From Tolypothrix sp. NIES-4075 (GTDB lineage Bacteria; Cyanobacteriota; Cyanobacteriia; Cyanobacteriales; Nostocaceae), in NCBI RefSeq assembly GCF_002218085.1, contig NZ_BDUC01000001.1, positions 1,323,081-1,387,080 on the forward strand: a stretch of 64,000 bases of DNA. Direction: 5' to 3'. Numbering within the stretch: position 1 is the first letter of the stretch; every line of letters begins with the position of its first letter. The position numbers and the translations under genes are program-made. Below the pieces are notes generated by a model. The model made no database searches. It was not told where the DNA came from and was given only the letters and a program-made list of their open reading frames with translations. This document shows, piece after piece, positions 61,889-64,000 of this stretch.

Positions 61889-63265
61889 TTAGCGCATGGT
61901 GACGAATTCTTCTGCCGATGAGGGATGGATACCGACGGTGGCATCAAAATCTTTTTTGGTTGCACCCATTTTGACGGCGATCGCTACACCTTGAATTATC
62001 TCACCTGCGCTTTCTCCGACCATGTGAGCGCCTAATACTTTATCGGTGTTGCCATCGACTACCAACTTCATCATGGTTTTTTCTTGAGCGCCCGTTAAAC
62101 TATGAAACAATGGGCGGAAGCGTGTACGATATACTTTGACTGCATCTCCGTATTTCTCGTGTGCTTCGGCTTCGGTTAAGCCGACTGTCGCTGCTTCTGG
62201 GTTGGAAAATACGGCTGTAGGAACAGTGTCATGGCTGAATAAACGGCGGTTGTTGCCAAATTCGCTATCAGCAAAAGCGCGACCTTCACCAATTGCTACC
62301 GGAGTTAAGTTAATTCTGTCAGTGACATCACCGACGGCAAAGATATTTGGTTGGGAAGTTTGACTAAATTCATTGACAGCGATCGCCATCATATTGCTGT
62401 ATCCGGGTCCTTCGATGTTACCTTCTTCCAGATCGACTCCGGCATTTTCTAAACCCAATCCTTCAATATTTGGCATCCGACCAGTTGCGACTAAAAACAC
62501 ATCGGCAATTATCGGTTCTTGGTCTGCTTCAGATAAAGTCAGCTTTATTCCTTCCGGCACTTTCTCAACTGTTTCGATGACATTATTCTTGATCACTTTA
62601 ATGCCGTGATTCGTCATCCCCTCTTCAATTCCGCTGCGAATGTCTTCATCAAAACCTTTCAAAATCTTGTCGCCTCTGGTAATCTGTGTCACCTCGGAAC
62701 CCAGACCGCGCATGATGCAAGCAAATTCTGTGCCGATGTAACCCGCGCCAATAATGACGATGTGCTTCGGTTGCTGTTTCAGGTGAAAGATTTCATTAGA
62801 AGTAATGCCATATTCCATACCAGGTAAATCTGGTTTAACCGGACGCCCACCCACAGCAATTAAAATTTTCTCTGCCGTAACTTTGCGCCCATCAACTTCT
62901 ACAGTGTGCGGATCTACTAAACTAGCACGAGCGGGAATTAAATCGACGCCAGCTCTTTCTAGAAAACTGATATGCAGTTGCGATAGCCTGCGGACTTCTT
63001 TATCTATAGAAGTAATGAAATGTTGCCAATCTAACTCAGCTTCACCAACTTTCCAGCCATAACCTGCGGCATCATGAAATAATGCGGGAAAGTGAGAGCC
63101 GTAAACCATAAGTTTTTTGGGAACACACCCGCGAATCACACAAGTACCACCGACTAAATCATTTTCAGCGATCGCCACTTTTGCACCGTAGCTAGCTGCC
63201 CGCTTGGAAGCTGCTAAACCACCAGAACCAGCACCAATGACAAACAAGTCGTAATCATACGTCAT
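61889..63265 (-). CDS. gor: glutathione-disulfide reductase
   Basis: The protein has 458 residues. FAD-binding GAGSGGLAASKRAASYGAKV, the redox-active pair in GGTCVIRGCVPKKLMVYGS, the NAD(P)H motif VIIGAGYIGTEFACIMRGLG, FAVGDVTDRINLTPVAIGEG, and the catalytic His near VGIHPSSAEEF are all present. The arginines expected for NADPH (ITRGDK) are partly preserved. It regenerates glutathione in the cytoplasm. The gap to the hydrolase (132 bases) holds a CTACGCGAACG repeat. Confidence 0.95.
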   Translation of the reverse strand: MTYDYDLFVIGAGSGGLAASKRAASYGAKVAIAENDLVGGTCVIRGCVPKKLMVYGSHFPALFHDAAGYGWKVGEAELDWQHFITSIDKEVRRLSQLHISFLERAGVDLIPARASLVDPHTVEVDGRKVTAEKILIAVGGRPVKPDLPGMEYGITSNEIFHLKQQPKHIVIIGAGYIGTEFACIMRGLGSEVTQITRGDKILKGFDEDIRSGIEEGMTNHGIKVIKNNVIETVEKVPEGIKLTLSEADQEPIIADVFLVATGRMPNIEGLGLENAGVDLEEGNIEGPGYSNMMAIAVNEFSQTSQPNIFAVGDVTDRINLTPVAIGEGRAFADSEFGNNRRLFSHDTVPTAVFSNPEAATVGLTEAEAHEKYGDAVKVYRTRFRPLFHSLTGAQEKTMMKLVVDGNTDKVLGAHMVGESAGEIIQGVAIAVKMGATKKDFDATVGIHPSSAEEFVTMR

Positions 63266-63416
63266 AAAAATTATGTTCCCTGAAAATAGGATAACTTGGC
63301 TAATTGTTTCTCTATAACTATTGAAACAAAATTCATCTGTTGCTGTAAGCTGAGATTTCCGCCCCTAGATTGATGGTGGGCGATCGCTTCTGTTAATTTT
63401 CTGTAACTCTTAAATG

Positions 63417-63473
63417 TAGTAAGGGATAGAGCCGCTTAAAGCAGTTGCAATTGAGCGGTAAACCGCTCACTAC
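63417..63473. repeat. dispersed palindromic repeat, copy 2
   Basis: GTAGTAAGGGATAGAGCCGC, then GAGCGGTAAACCGCTCACTA with a short different centre. It is the partner of the element at 27208-27266. Confidence 0.8.
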
Positions 63474-63500
63474 CAACAAGGAATATATTGTTTCAAGCTT

Positions 63501-63710
63501 GGAACTCGGAAGTTCGTGTTCGGAACTCGGAAGTTCGCGTTCGGAACTCGGAAGTTCGTGTTCGGAACTCGGAAGTTCGTGTTCGGAACTTGAAAGTTCG
63601 TGTTCGGAACTCGGAAGTTCGTGTTCGGAACTTGAAACTTCGTGTTCGGAACTTGAAACTTCGTGTTCTGAACTTGAAACTTCGTGTTCGGAACTCGGAA
63701 CTTCGAGCTT
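63501..63710. repeat. 21-bp tandem repeat, ten copies
   Basis: The unit is GGAACTCGGAAGTTCGTGTT + C, or GGAACTTGAAA-variants. Each unit contains the small palindrome GAACT-N4-AGTTC. Three frames on both strands are open through the array, as expected for a period divisible by three. I do not call them genes. Confidence 0.92.
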
Positions 63711-64000
63711 TTTGGGTAGAAGTACAGATGCAGATTTTCGCATTTGCTATTCTACCCAACTACTGAACTGTAGAAAAAGTTAAAAGGAGTAGGAATGAGC
63801 GCAAAATGACCAAAAAACGAACCGCCCTTCGGGTTCGCCAGTCCCCCATCGTGACGGAAACCGCGCCCGTCGGGGGCTGGACTCACCAAGGAGCCAAGGA
63901 AGCCAAGGAATAAGAGTTTAGGAGAGAGAAGTTTGATCGGAGGTTTCCTCCGATCAAAGCTTCGGTGGTTTTTGCCTAAGTTTTAAGGAGAATACAACCC
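63711..64000. other. right edge: palindromic repeats, no gene called
   Basis: Contains GAACCGCCCTTCGGGTTCGC, ACGGAAACCGCGCCCGTCGG (dispersed GC-rich cyanobacterial repeat), AGCCAAGGA repeats, and a perfect 12-bp hairpin at 63932-63958. A 35-codon frame (63806-63913) runs through these repeats and is not convincing. A gene may start just outside the window, since GGAG precedes the end. Confidence 0.6.
63932..63958. repeat. perfect 12-bp hairpin
   Basis: TTTGATCGGAGG, loop TTT, CCTCCGATCAAA. Confidence 0.85.

Noticed and set aside
63493..63783. Four long frames through the 21-bp array
   Set aside because: All are repeat translation; the frames contradict each other.
63806..63913. 35-codon frame at the right edge
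   Set aside because: Consists of GC-rich dispersed repeat and AGCCAAGGA units.

Overview
The window looks like chromosome of a filamentous, phycobilisome-containing cyanobacterium, most likely of the Nostocales. The reasons are many HIP1 octamers (GCGATCGC), a gene for allophycocyanin alpha-B (ApcD), cyanobacteria-only families (DUF3038/DUF4335, DUF6439), several Rpn-type PD-(D/E)XK proteins, and dense short tandem repeats of the GGGGAAT/CCCCATT and TTGGTAA kind between genes and sometimes inside them. The species cannot be named from sequence alone.

Layout. 1-4.5 kb: the 3' part of a WD40 protein gene, a repeat-rich gap with a nested inverted-repeat element and two minisatellites, a Uma2-type protein, and an Rpn-like nuclease gene whose 3' end is duplicated in tandem. 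4.5-10.5 kb: urease genes ureD-ureA-ureB and, 2.7 kb away on the same strand, ureC; the gap is filled by four genes on the opposite strand (GxxExxY protein, methyltransferase-like protein, AlkB-type dioxygenase, DUF4926 protein). 10.5-12.6 kb: a radical SAM gene broken by an IS630-family element; the TA duplication and both ends can be read, and removal of the element restores a 306-codon reading frame. 12.8-21.9 kb: a methyltransferase, a Cache-HAMP histidine kinase, small unknown genes, groES-groEL with a perfect CIRCE operator, a NarL-type response regulator, and a cluster of gene remnants. 22-30.4 kb: asnS, small conserved genes, an anti-sigma type ATPase, rlmD, apcD, another Rpn-like protein and a Phd/Doc-like toxin-antitoxin pair.

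30.4-45.3 kb: purL and purF (purine synthesis), a peptide-type ABC permease, apt, the DUF3038-DUF4335 pair, an FHA-domain class A penicillin-binding protein, a secreted Pro/Thr/Ser-rich repeat protein, lspA and bioY. 46-50.5 kb: a complete pstS-pstC-pstA-pstB phosphate transporter with a Pho-box-like repeat in front and a strong terminator behind, then tRNA-Gly(TCC). 50.6-55.5 kb: a TonB-like protein and a very large hybrid sensor kinase with a nucleotide cyclase domain. 57-63.3 kb: a GNAT acetyltransferase, a conserved unknown, hisC, a YqiA-like hydrolase and glutathione reductase. The window ends in a 21-bp minisatellite and palindromic repeats.

The main theme is genome plasticity. Short tandem repeats have invaded coding regions in frame (PurL, the hybrid kinase, the 5' end of the hydrolase), gene 3' ends are tandemly duplicated, an operon is split, an IS element sits in a gene, and several toxin-antitoxin, kinase and nuclease genes survive only as fragments. 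The best candidate for an under-described functional unit is the coupled methyltransferase-like/AlkB pair at 7.0-8.5 kb, with an inverted repeat just in front of it.
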